DNA from: Hyphomicrobiales bacterium
GTDB lineage: Bacteria > Pseudomonadota > Alphaproteobacteria > Rhizobiales > Beijerinckiaceae
Direction: 5' to 3'
DNA length: 44,289 bases
Assembly (NCBI GenBank): GCA_025362655.1
Contig: JANYFM010000153.1
Location: forward strand, 1 to 44,289
The notes under the pieces were generated by a model. It was not told the origin of the DNA and did no database searches. It was given only the letters and a program-made list of their open reading frames with translations. A program made the position numbers and the translations under genes. Positions 9,567 through 17,095 of the stretch are shown piece after piece; within the stretch, counting starts at the first letter, position 1; every line of letters begins with the position of its first letter.

Positions 9567-10771
9567 GATCCAAACAGCCTGCGGTGTTCCGCCAGAGCAT
9601 ATCGGTCGGTCATGCCCGCGATGTAGTCGCACACGAGGCGGGCTTGCCGCGCCTCCCCTTCCCCCGAGGCGGCAATCGCAGCGGCCGCCTGTCCCCATTC
9701 GCCTGGCATTTCCAACGGATGGGTCAGAAAACGTGTCCCAAGCCGGCGCAGCGCCCCCGCCGCTTCCACGCGGATTTTCATCACGCGGGGATGCCGGTAC
9801 ATATTGGCGAAAAGCCAAGTCTTTATTGCTTTGTCAGCTTTTGATATCGCGGGGGAAAATGCGATCATCGCCCGGGGCTGCGCGCGCACCTCAGCGGCGC
9901 TTTGGGGCGCGGCCTCCGCAAGGCGGCGCCCGCTTTCAGCGATCACGTCCTCGACGAAACGGGTAATCAGCCTGCGGATGATTTCATTGATGAACCGCGC
10001 CGGCTCAAGGCCGGAATGGAGCGCCCTTATTTCCCGCACGATACCGTCCAAATAGTCGACTTCGCCGAGGTCCGCGATGCCGAAAAGGCCGGCGCGCAGC
10101 CCGTCGTCGATATCATGCGCGTTGTAAGCGATGTCATCGGCCAAAGCCGCCGCCTGCGCCTCAGCGCCGGCAAAGCTGGACAGGCCCAGCGGAAAACGCG
10201 CGTCGAATTCGAGGATCGCTCCTGGCACGCCATGGACGGCGAATTTGGGCAGCGGACGGCCCGACGCATCGAGAAGCGGGCCATTGTGTTTGACGAGGCC
10301 CTCCAGCGTCTCCCAAACGAGGTTGAGGCCGTCAAAGCCGGCGTAGCGGCGCTCCAGCCTTGTGACGATGCGCAGCGCCTGGGCGTTATGATCAAAGCCG
10401 CCCCAGGGCGCCATCAGTTCCTCCAGCACATCCTCGCCGGTGTGGCCGAAAGGCGTGTGGCCAAGGTCGTGCGCCAGCGCGAGGGTTTCGGCGAGGTCCT
10501 CATCCAGCCCGAGGGAGCGCGACAGGGAGCGGGCGATCTGCCCAACCTCAATCGTGTGGGTCAGCCGCGTGCGGTAGTGATCGCCTTCGTGCGGCACAAA
10601 GACTTGGGTTTTATGGGCGAGGCGCCGGAACGCCGCTGAATGGATGATGCGGTCGCGGTCGCGCTGGAACTGCGTGCGTGTCGGCGACGCGGGCTCTGGA
10701 ACCAGACGGCCCCGGCTCGCGGCAGGATCCGCGGCATAAACAGAGCGGTCGAGATAGGCGCCGGGCCGCAT
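9548..10771 (-). CDS. dgt: deoxyguanosinetriphosphate triphosphohydrolase-like protein
   Basis: HD-domain residues: [20 protein letters not shown]...[15 protein letters not shown]...[16 protein letters not shown]...[14 protein letters not shown]; start [13 protein letters not shown] at 10771. Confidence 0.95.
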   Translation of the reverse strand: MRPGAYLDRSVYAADPAASRGRLVPEPASPTRTQFQRDRDRIIHSAAFRRLAHKTQVFVPHEGDHYRTRLTHTIEVGQIARSLSRSLGLDEDLAETLALAHDLGHTPFGHTGEDVLEELMAPWGGFDHNAQALRIVTRLERRYAGFDGLNLVWETLEGLVKHNGPLLDASGRPLPKFAVHGVPGAILEFDARFPLGLSSFAGAEAQAAALADDIAYNAHDIDDGLRAGLFGIADLGEVDYLDGIVREIRALHSGLEPARFINEIIRRLITRFVEDVIAESGRRLAEAAPQSAAEVRAQPRAMIAFSPAISKADKAIKTWLFANMYRHPRVMKIRVEAAGALRRLGTRFLTHPLEMPGEWGQAAAAIAASGEGEARQARLVCDYIAGMTDRYALAEHRRLFGSAPDLR

Positions 10772-10797
10772 GGCTGCCTCCGAATGGCGGCTCCGCA

Positions 10798-10826
10798 TTG
10801 AACCGGCACGCCCCTGCGCTTATATG
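10798..10826 (+). promoter_or_regulatory. sigma70-like promoter candidate for erpA
   Basis: TTGAAC (10798-10803) - 17 nt - TATATG (10821-10826), about 40 bp upstream of the erpA ATG. Confidence 0.45.
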
Positions 10827-10865
10827 GGGCTTGGAGTCGGGGCAAGCGCTCCGCGAGAGGGTGAA

Positions 10866-11207
10866 ATGACCGAAGCCGCCTTAGCGCCCGTCAGCGTCAC
10901 CGAACGCGCCGCCCGCCGGATCGTGAAAGTGCTCGCCGGGGAGCCCGGCGGCTCGATGCTGCGCGTCGCCGTCAACGGCGGCGGATGCTCGGGGTTTCAA
11001 TATGCTTTTGATATTTCGCGCGAGCGGGCGGCGGATGATTTGGTCATTGAGCGCGACGGCGCGGTTGTGCTGGTCGATCCCGTCTCGCTGGATTTTCTGC
11101 GCGGTTCCAAAATCGATTTCATCGACGACCTCATGGGGCAATCGTTCAAAATACTGAACCCGAACGCGACGGCCTCATGCGGCTGCGGGACAAGTTTTTC
11201 AGTTTAA
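10866..11207 (+). CDS. erpA: iron-sulfur cluster insertion protein ErpA (A-type carrier)
   Basis: SVTERAARRIVKVL...GGCSGFQYAFDI...ILNPNATASCGCGTSFSV with the conserved Cys residues. Confidence 0.95.
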   Translation: MTEAALAPVSVTERAARRIVKVLAGEPGGSMLRVAVNGGGCSGFQYAFDISRERAADDLVIERDGAVVLVDPVSLDFLRGSKIDFIDDLMGQSFKILNPNATASCGCGTSFSV

Positions 11208-11215
11208 AGGCTAGT

Positions 11216-11256
11216 TTGACATTTTTAGATAAATGGCATTAATATAATAATGACAT
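11216..11256 (+). promoter_or_regulatory. promoter plus overlapping inverted repeat upstream of the toxin-antitoxin operon
   Basis: TTGACA (11216-11221) - 18 nt - TAATAT (11240-11245); ATGGCATTA-ATATAA-TAATGACAT inverted repeat (11233-11256, 8/9 arm match) covers the -10. Confidence 0.6.
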
Positions 11257-11283
11257 AAAATAATTTTGGCGAAGGAACAGGCG

Positions 11284-11646
11284 ATGACCCGCCAGCGCAA
11301 GGGTTTCTCCGAAAACCGGCAATCGGAATTCGCCGCGAAACCCGCGCCGATGCGCGCTTTTGTGGAGATCGGCAAGGCCGGGCGCATCGTCGTTCCCGCC
11401 GCCATGCGTGCCGCGATGGGCGTGGCGGAAGGCGACAAATTGTCGGTGGTGTATGAGGATGGCGAGCTGCGGCTCGAAAGCCAGCGGCGTGTAATCGCAA
11501 GGGTGCAGCGCTCCCTGGCGCACCTTGCGGTCCCCGGCGTCAGCATCGTCGATGAACTCATCGCGGACCGCCGCCGCGAGGCTGCGGCCGGGGAGAGCGA
11601 GACTGTTGCTGATCACCCAGCCGATTCAAAACCGCGCTCCGCATGA
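11284..11646 (+). CDS. AbrB/MazE-type antitoxin (SpoVT-AbrB fold)
   Basis: VEIGKAGRIVVPAAMRAAMGVAEGDKLSVVYEDGELRLESQRR; immediately precedes a PIN toxin with an ATGA overlap. Confidence 0.88.
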   Translation: MTRQRKGFSENRQSEFAAKPAPMRAFVEIGKAGRIVVPAAMRAAMGVAEGDKLSVVYEDGELRLESQRRVIARVQRSLAHLAVPGVSIVDELIADRRREAAAGESETVADHPADSKPRSA

Positions 11647-12026
11647 CCGCGGCTGTCCTTGATGCCTCCGCCGTGCTGGCTATGCTCTTCCAAGAGCCAG
11701 GCGCGGATCGTGTCGAAGCGGCAATGCGCGACGCGTTTTTATCGACGGTCAATTTCTGCGAAGTCGTCACGAAGCTGATCGACAAAGGCAGAACCCCGGA
11801 TCAGGCGGCGCTCGAGACCGCCTGTCTAGGGTTGACCATTGTGCCCTTCGAAGAAGCGCAGGCTTCAGCAGCAGCGGGGCTGCGCGCGGTTTCGAAGCCG
11901 CTTGGTCTCTCGTTAGGCGACAGGGCTTGCCTTGCTTTGGCCCTGAGCAAAGGCCTGCCCGCCTTCACGGCTGACCGGACGTGGACGGGGCTTGTTCTGG
12001 CTATCCCAATCATCGCGATAAGATAG
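11643..12026 (+). CDS. vapC: VapC-family PIN-domain toxin
   Basis: MTAAVLDASAVLAMLFQEPG...STVNFCEVVTKLID...LSLGDRACLALALSKGLPAFTADRTW has the acidic residues of the PIN active site. Confidence 0.9.
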   Translation: MTAAVLDASAVLAMLFQEPGADRVEAAMRDAFLSTVNFCEVVTKLIDKGRTPDQAALETACLGLTIVPFEEAQASAAAGLRAVSKPLGLSLGDRACLALALSKGLPAFTADRTWTGLVLAIPIIAIR

Positions 12027-12033
12027 ACGCAGC

Positions 12034-12049
12034 CCCGGACCGAACCGGG
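12034..12049. terminator. hairpin just after the vapC stop
   Basis: CCCGG-ACCGAA-CCGGG, 8 nt after the stop codon; no T-run immediately after. Confidence 0.35.
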
Positions 12050-12181
12050 AGCGCTGGGAATGCGCCGCCGTCCGGCCTTGGATTTTTCTCCGGGGATCAG
12101 AGCTTGGGCGTTGCAGTAGACGCTTACGGCATTCTCCCGTCAGGGGCCAAATCCGCGCAAAAAATAACCCCTTGCCCGGCC

Positions 12182-12637
12182 TCAGCTTTTCGCCGCGGGG
12201 CCCGGCGCCTGTCCGGGATCGGCCTTTAGCCCGGCCTGTTCGATTCCAAACACAGCGCAAGCCTCGTCATTGTCGGGGTAATCGCCGCTGATACCCACAG
12301 CGCCAACGATCCGACCGGCATCGAGGATCAGCACTCCGCCGGGAACGGGGATCACCCGTCCCCGCGAAGCGCTGGCAAGGGCGGTGAAAAAGCCTGGCGA
12401 GACCTCCGCGCGATGCGCCAACGCGCGCCCGCCCAGACCCATGCCGAGCGCGCCCCAGGCTTTCCCCTGAGCAATTTCGGGCCGCAAAATGCCGGAATGA
12501 TCCTGCCGCTTGAAGGCAACGAGGTGGCCGCCCCCGTCAAGCACCGCGACAGTGAGCGGCTTGAGTTTCAGCTCCGCCGCGCGGGCCAGCGCGCCATCCA
12601 CAATGACGGCGGCCTGTTCGAGGGTGAGAAAGCTCAT
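12182..12637 (-). CDS. GlcG/HbpS-like protein without recognisable signal peptide
   Basis: MSFLTLEQAAVIVDGALARAAELKLKPLTVAVLDGGGHLVAFKRQD...VPGGVLILDAGRIVGAVGISGDYPDNDEACA. Confidence 0.88.
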   Translation of the reverse strand: MSFLTLEQAAVIVDGALARAAELKLKPLTVAVLDGGGHLVAFKRQDHSGILRPEIAQGKAWGALGMGLGGRALAHRAEVSPGFFTALASASRGRVIPVPGGVLILDAGRIVGAVGISGDYPDNDEACAVFGIEQAGLKADPGQAPGPAAKS

Positions 12638-12638
12638 G

Positions 12639-13559
12639 CTATTCCGCAGCCTCCCTTGCGGGCGCTTCCTCGGGAAGCGTTTCCTCAAAGTCATATTCCT
12701 GCGATTCCATCGCCGGCAGCGTCACCGGCGGCAAGCCGATCAGGAACAGCCGCATCCCCTCCTTTGACGAAAGATACAGCGTTTCCCCGGGGTCGCATTG
12801 CAGGGCGGTCAGGCGATAAAGCGCCTCGCTGCCAGCCGTCCCCTCCCCGTCCAAAACCACCAGCAGCCGACGGGCCAGAGCGTCCCGGGATGTCCATTCC
12901 GCGCCCGGCGCGATGCGGATCATCTCCATCCACACGCCGCGTTCTGAAAACGCGCCTAAATACTGGTGTTCGACGCCCGGCGCGTCCGCAATTGCGAGCC
13001 AGTTGAAAAAGCGGGGATCGGCGATGACAGGCGCTTTATAGCGGGACCGCGGATATTTCAGCTTGACGCCGAACACGCGCTCCCAAACGGGATTGAGGCC
13101 CCATTCGACGCGGCCGTCCGCCCAATGAAAATTCGGGCCGACGAATTTGCCGAATTCCTGCAATTCGCTCCACGCCTTGCGGCGCTGCTCGATGCTCATG
13201 AAACCATAGCCGGAGGCGCCGCCGAATTGGAGAACAAGCTGGAGGCGCTCGCCCGGCGCCGTCTTGCCCAGCGGGTCGCTCTGCGGCCCGTAGGGCAGCC
13301 CTTCCGGGAAATAACCGACCTCGCCCTCGCGCAGAATGATACCTCTGCCGATGTTCATATCGCCGCATATCGGCAGGCGTATCTGATCGAAATTGTGCCG
13401 GTGGCGCGGCATCTCGAAATCCGCGTCCTGACGGCCGAGAATATACATAAAATTGTCAGGCGATTCCGGATCGCCCTTCAGCAGATGCTGAAAGGCGATG
13501 TTGCCGGTCGGATGATCCTTCTTCCAGTTGTCATCGCGCGCGTGAACAATTTTCATCAT
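12639..13559 (-). CDS. cupin-domain protein (probably bicupin), atypical metal site
   Basis: Start MMKIVHARDDNWKKDHPTGN at 13559; MPRHRHNFDQIRLPICGDMNIG...GEVGYFPEGLPYGPQ is a cupin core; TAG stop directly precedes the GlcG start; ATGA overlap with the upstream MFS gene. Confidence 0.75.
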   Translation of the reverse strand: MMKIVHARDDNWKKDHPTGNIAFQHLLKGDPESPDNFMYILGRQDADFEMPRHRHNFDQIRLPICGDMNIGRGIILREGEVGYFPEGLPYGPQSDPLGKTAPGERLQLVLQFGGASGYGFMSIEQRRKAWSELQEFGKFVGPNFHWADGRVEWGLNPVWERVFGVKLKYPRSRYKAPVIADPRFFNWLAIADAPGVEHQYLGAFSERGVWMEMIRIAPGAEWTSRDALARRLLVVLDGEGTAGSEALYRLTALQCDPGETLYLSSKEGMRLFLIGLPPVTLPAMESQEYDFEETLPEEAPAREAAE

Positions 13560-14923
13560 GCCCTCCCTTGGGCAGGCATCGGCCCGGCGGGCGCGGTTTG
13601 CGCATTGGGGCGGCGGGTGGCGGGAACCAGCCAGCCCAGCGCAAAGACGAACAGGCCCGCGCCCAGCGAGATCAATCCGGTGACCGCGAACAGCGAGGAT
13701 GCCACAACCCCCGCTCCGATCAGCAGGCCGCCGAAGACCGGGCCGACGATGGCTCCGATGCGGCCGATGCCGATGGACCAGCCGATCCCGGTGGCGCGCA
13801 TCGATGTCTCGTAAAAACCGGAGCATAGAGCGACTGTGCACATCTGCGCGCCGATGCTGAGAAAGCCGGCCATGAACGTCGCCGCCAACAGCGCGGGAAT
13901 CGTCAGCCCGCCCGATCCCATGGCGGCGATGGCCAGCCCGCCGAGCGCGAACGAAGGCCCGATGATGCGCGCCGGCCCAAAGCGGTCGGCGAGGCGGCCG
14001 ATAAGAATGCAGCCGACAATCGCCCCCAGGTTCAGCGCGGCGACACCGAGGATGGCGCTCTCAATGGGCATGCCCGCGGCCCTCGCCACAACGGGGATCC
14101 AGTTGATGAGGAAATAACTGAGCAGCAGGCTGCAAAACAGCGTCGCCCAAAGCAGCAGAGTGCCGGCCGCCCTGCCCCCGGTGAACAGCGCGGTGATCGG
14201 CGAGCCCTCCTCTGCCTTGGGCGGCTCGGCTATTCCGTCCCATTCCAGCGCGCGCCCCATGCGCGAGAGCAGCCGGCCGATTTCCGCGCGATCCCCGCGT
14301 CGCGAGAGAAAACGAATGGATTCGGGGATGACGATCCAGAACAAAGGCAGCATAACGAGGGGGATAATTCCGCCGGCGATGAATACGCTGGCCCAGCCCA
14401 GCGCGGGCACCATTTTCGCCGAGGCGATGCCGCCGACAACGGCGCCGAGCGGAAACCCGCAAAACATCATAGCGACAATTGTGGCGCGCGCCCGGCGCGG
14501 CGCGTATTCCGAGGTGATTGCGACGATGCCGGGCAAAGCGCCGCCAAGGCCGAGGCCGGTCAAAAAGCGCGCGCCGATCAATTGCGGGATGGAGGCGGCC
14601 CATGGCGTCGCCAGCGACACCGCCGCGAATAAAATGATGGCGAGCATCAGCGTCGGTTTGCGCCCGAAGCGGTCCCCGAGCACGCCGAAAATCATCGCGC
14701 CGATAAGCCCGCCCAGCAGACCCGCGCCAAACACCGGCCCGAATGCGGAGGCATCGACGCTCCAGGACCTGATGATCTCCGGCGCCACGAACGCGATGGC
14801 CTGGGTGTCGAATCCGTCGATCATCGCGACCAGCGCGCAGAGCAGAATGACAGTGATCTGAAAACGGCTGAGGCTGTTGCCGTCGATGATCGATTCCAAA
14901 TCCAGCTTGCCGGATGGCTCCAT
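13556..14923 (-). CDS. MFS transporter, aromatic acid:H+ symporter (AAHS)-like
   Basis: 455 aa, 12 hydrophobic segments; DGFDTQAIAFVAPEI and GVLGDRFGRKPTLM motifs typical of AAHS/MFS. Confidence 0.9.
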   Translation of the reverse strand: MEPSGKLDLESIIDGNSLSRFQITVILLCALVAMIDGFDTQAIAFVAPEIIRSWSVDASAFGPVFGAGLLGGLIGAMIFGVLGDRFGRKPTLMLAIILFAAVSLATPWAASIPQLIGARFLTGLGLGGALPGIVAITSEYAPRRARATIVAMMFCGFPLGAVVGGIASAKMVPALGWASVFIAGGIIPLVMLPLFWIVIPESIRFLSRRGDRAEIGRLLSRMGRALEWDGIAEPPKAEEGSPITALFTGGRAAGTLLLWATLFCSLLLSYFLINWIPVVARAAGMPIESAILGVAALNLGAIVGCILIGRLADRFGPARIIGPSFALGGLAIAAMGSGGLTIPALLAATFMAGFLSIGAQMCTVALCSGFYETSMRATGIGWSIGIGRIGAIVGPVFGGLLIGAGVVASSLFAVTGLISLGAGLFVFALGWLVPATRRPNAQTAPAGPMPAQGRA

Positions 14924-14946
14924 GACAGGCTTCCCCTCCCCCGCGT

Positions 14947-15040
14947 CCGGCCCGCTTTGCCGAGCCGGGCCGGTTTGCGCCCTATGATGACCGCGCAGCG
15001 CCTAAAGTCCAGTTCGCGCGGGCGGCGGCCTTGCGCGAAC
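14947..15040. promoter_or_regulatory. two inverted repeats in the divergent MFS/Bug intergenic region
   Basis: CCGGCCCG-N11-CGGGCCGG (14947-14973) and GTTCGCGC-N13-GCGCGAAC (15012-15040). Confidence 0.4.
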
Positions 15041-15086
15041 CCGCCAACCGCGCCAGTCTCCATACCATGGGCATGGGAGGCGGCAT

Positions 15087-16070
15087 ATGCATAAAGGCGC
15101 ATCATGGGCGGCGGCTCTGTTTCTTCTGGCGGCGCCGCTGCACGCCGCCGGCGCGGCCGCGCAGGAGTTTCCCGGCCGCCCGATCCGCGTCATCACCCCC
15201 TTCCCCGCCGGCGGGCCTGTGGATGCGCTGGCGCGTGTGCTGGGCGAGGGCTTTCGCGAGCGCTCCGGCCAAATGTTCATCATCGAGCCGCGCCCCGGCG
15301 CCAACACGAGCATCGCGGCCAATGCTTGCAAATCGGCGGAGGCCGACGGCTACACGATCTGCCTGCTGTCCTCGACGACGATGTCGATAAACCCGCATCT
15401 CTATTCGGATTTGCGCTACACGGCGGCGGAATTCGCGCCCGTGACCAATGTCGCGGTGTCCGAGGGCGTGTTTCTGCTTCGGGCCGATGTGCCCGCCAAT
15501 AATCTGGCGGAACTCGTGGAATGGTCCAAGAAAAATCCCGACAAAATGAACTACGGCTCGTTTGGAATCGGCAGCGAGCCGCATTTGATGTTTGAATGGC
15601 TGAAGAACAAGACGGGGCTGCGCATGACCCATGTGCCCTTTCAGGGCTTTGCGCCGGCGCTGCTGGCTTTTGACGGCGCGGAAATCCAGGCGATGGCGCC
15701 GGTGGCCATCGCTCCGGTGCTTGACCGCATCGAGACCGGCAAGGCCAAAGCCCTGATGATCGTCGGCGATCACCGCCACCAGACGCTGCCCAAGACTCCG
15801 ACCATTCCGGAACTCGGCATGCCCCCTCTCAATTTCCAGGTTTGGTTCGGCATGTTCGCGCCGGCGGGCGTGCCCAAAGAGCGGGTCGAGAAAATTAGCG
15901 CGGTGCTGCGGGACGTGATCACGCAAAAAACCTTCATCGATAAATATGTCACGGCTGTCGGGATGGTTCCCGCGCCCTCGACGCCCGACGAGTTCAAAGC
16001 TTTCCTCGCGCAAGACGCCGTCATGGGCGGCGAGCTTGTGAAAGTATCGGGCGTCCGGCTTAATCCATAA
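15087..16070 (+). CDS. Bug/TctC family tripartite tricarboxylate transporter substrate-binding protein
   Basis: Signal peptide; FPGRPIRVITPFPAGGPVDALARVLGEGF...IIEPRPGANTSIAANACKSAEADGYTICLLSSTT...MNYGSFGIGSEPHLMFEW. Confidence 0.93.
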   Translation: MHKGASWAAALFLLAAPLHAAGAAAQEFPGRPIRVITPFPAGGPVDALARVLGEGFRERSGQMFIIEPRPGANTSIAANACKSAEADGYTICLLSSTTMSINPHLYSDLRYTAAEFAPVTNVAVSEGVFLLRADVPANNLAELVEWSKKNPDKMNYGSFGIGSEPHLMFEWLKNKTGLRMTHVPFQGFAPALLAFDGAEIQAMAPVAIAPVLDRIETGKAKALMIVGDHRHQTLPKTPTIPELGMPPLNFQVWFGMFAPAGVPKERVEKISAVLRDVITQKTFIDKYVTAVGMVPAPSTPDEFKAFLAQDAVMGGELVKVSGVRLNP

Positions 16071-16102
16071 AACGGGCGCGCCGGCGGCCCGGCGGAGACC
16101 CC

Positions 16103-17008
16103 ATGCAAGCCCTCTTTATCGGACAGACCTATATCGACATCACCATGCTGGCCGATGCCATGCCGCAGGGCGACGACAAAGCCGTCGCGAACGATTTCGC
16201 GGTCTCGTTCGGCGGCAACGCGGTGACGGCGGCATTCGCGTGCGCCAAACTCGGTTTTGCGCCGGACCTGCTGACATCCCTCGCCGATGACTGGCTCGGC
16301 CGGATGTTTCTCGACATGGCCGCGAAATATCAAATCCCCGTTCATGGCCGCAAGGTCCGGCATTCCTCGCTGTCATTCATTCTGCCGCGCGGCGGCAAAC
16401 GCGCCATTCTGCGGGCGCGGGACGATAACTATCTGCATCCCTTCCCGGTTCTCAACACCGGCGGATGCCGGGCGCTGCATCTCGATGGCCACCAAGGCGA
16501 TGCGGCGATTCACTATGCGCGGCATTTCCGCGCTCAAGGCGTGCTCACCTCGCTCGACGGCGGGGGGCTGCGCGCCAATACTTCGGAGCTGCTCGAACAT
16601 ATCGATGTCGCCATCGTCGCCGAGCGTCTCGGCGAGCAGATGGGCCTTGATGACACGGGCATGCTGGCATTTTTGAAAGCGCGCCGCTGCCGGATCGGAG
16701 GGATCACGCAGGGCGAGCGAGGCCTGCTTTGGTATGATGAGCGCGGCGATGTCACGCGGATGCCGGCGCTGGCGGTGCCGCCGGAAAAAATTATCGATAC
16801 GTCGGGGGCCGGCGACGTTTTCCACGGCGCTTATATCAGCTCGTATCTGGCGCGGCCGGCGGCGCGCTGGTCCGAGCATTTCGAATTCGCGCGGACCGCC
16901 TCGGCTTTCAAAATTCAGCATCTCGGCAATGAGGCGGGACTGCCCGGGCCGGCCGACATAGCGGTTACCCAGGATTTGTGCGCGCCCATGGCAAAATCAC
17001 CCCCCTGA
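16103..17008 (+). CDS. PfkB-family carbohydrate kinase
   Basis: FGGNAVTAAFACAKLGF N-terminal motif and IDTSGAGDVFHGAYISS C-terminal catalytic motif. Confidence 0.9.
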   Translation: MQALFIGQTYIDITMLADAMPQGDDKAVANDFAVSFGGNAVTAAFACAKLGFAPDLLTSLADDWLGRMFLDMAAKYQIPVHGRKVRHSSLSFILPRGGKRAILRARDDNYLHPFPVLNTGGCRALHLDGHQGDAAIHYARHFRAQGVLTSLDGGGLRANTSELLEHIDVAIVAERLGEQMGLDDTGMLAFLKARRCRIGGITQGERGLLWYDERGDVTRMPALAVPPEKIIDTSGAGDVFHGAYISSYLARPAARWSEHFEFARTASAFKIQHLGNEAGLPGPADIAVTQDLCAPMAKSPP

Positions 17009-17095
17009 ATTTCGATGGCGGATTTGGCTGTTTGCGATAGTCTTGGGCTTGCATAGTCAAACCCGCGGTCCGTCCGCATTTGCTTTGGAGGCTCC

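Noticed and set aside
13560-13841. N-terminal extension of the cupin ORF
   Set aside because: Overlaps the MFS gene in another frame; MMKIVHARDDNW at 13559 is the natural start, with an ATGA overlap.
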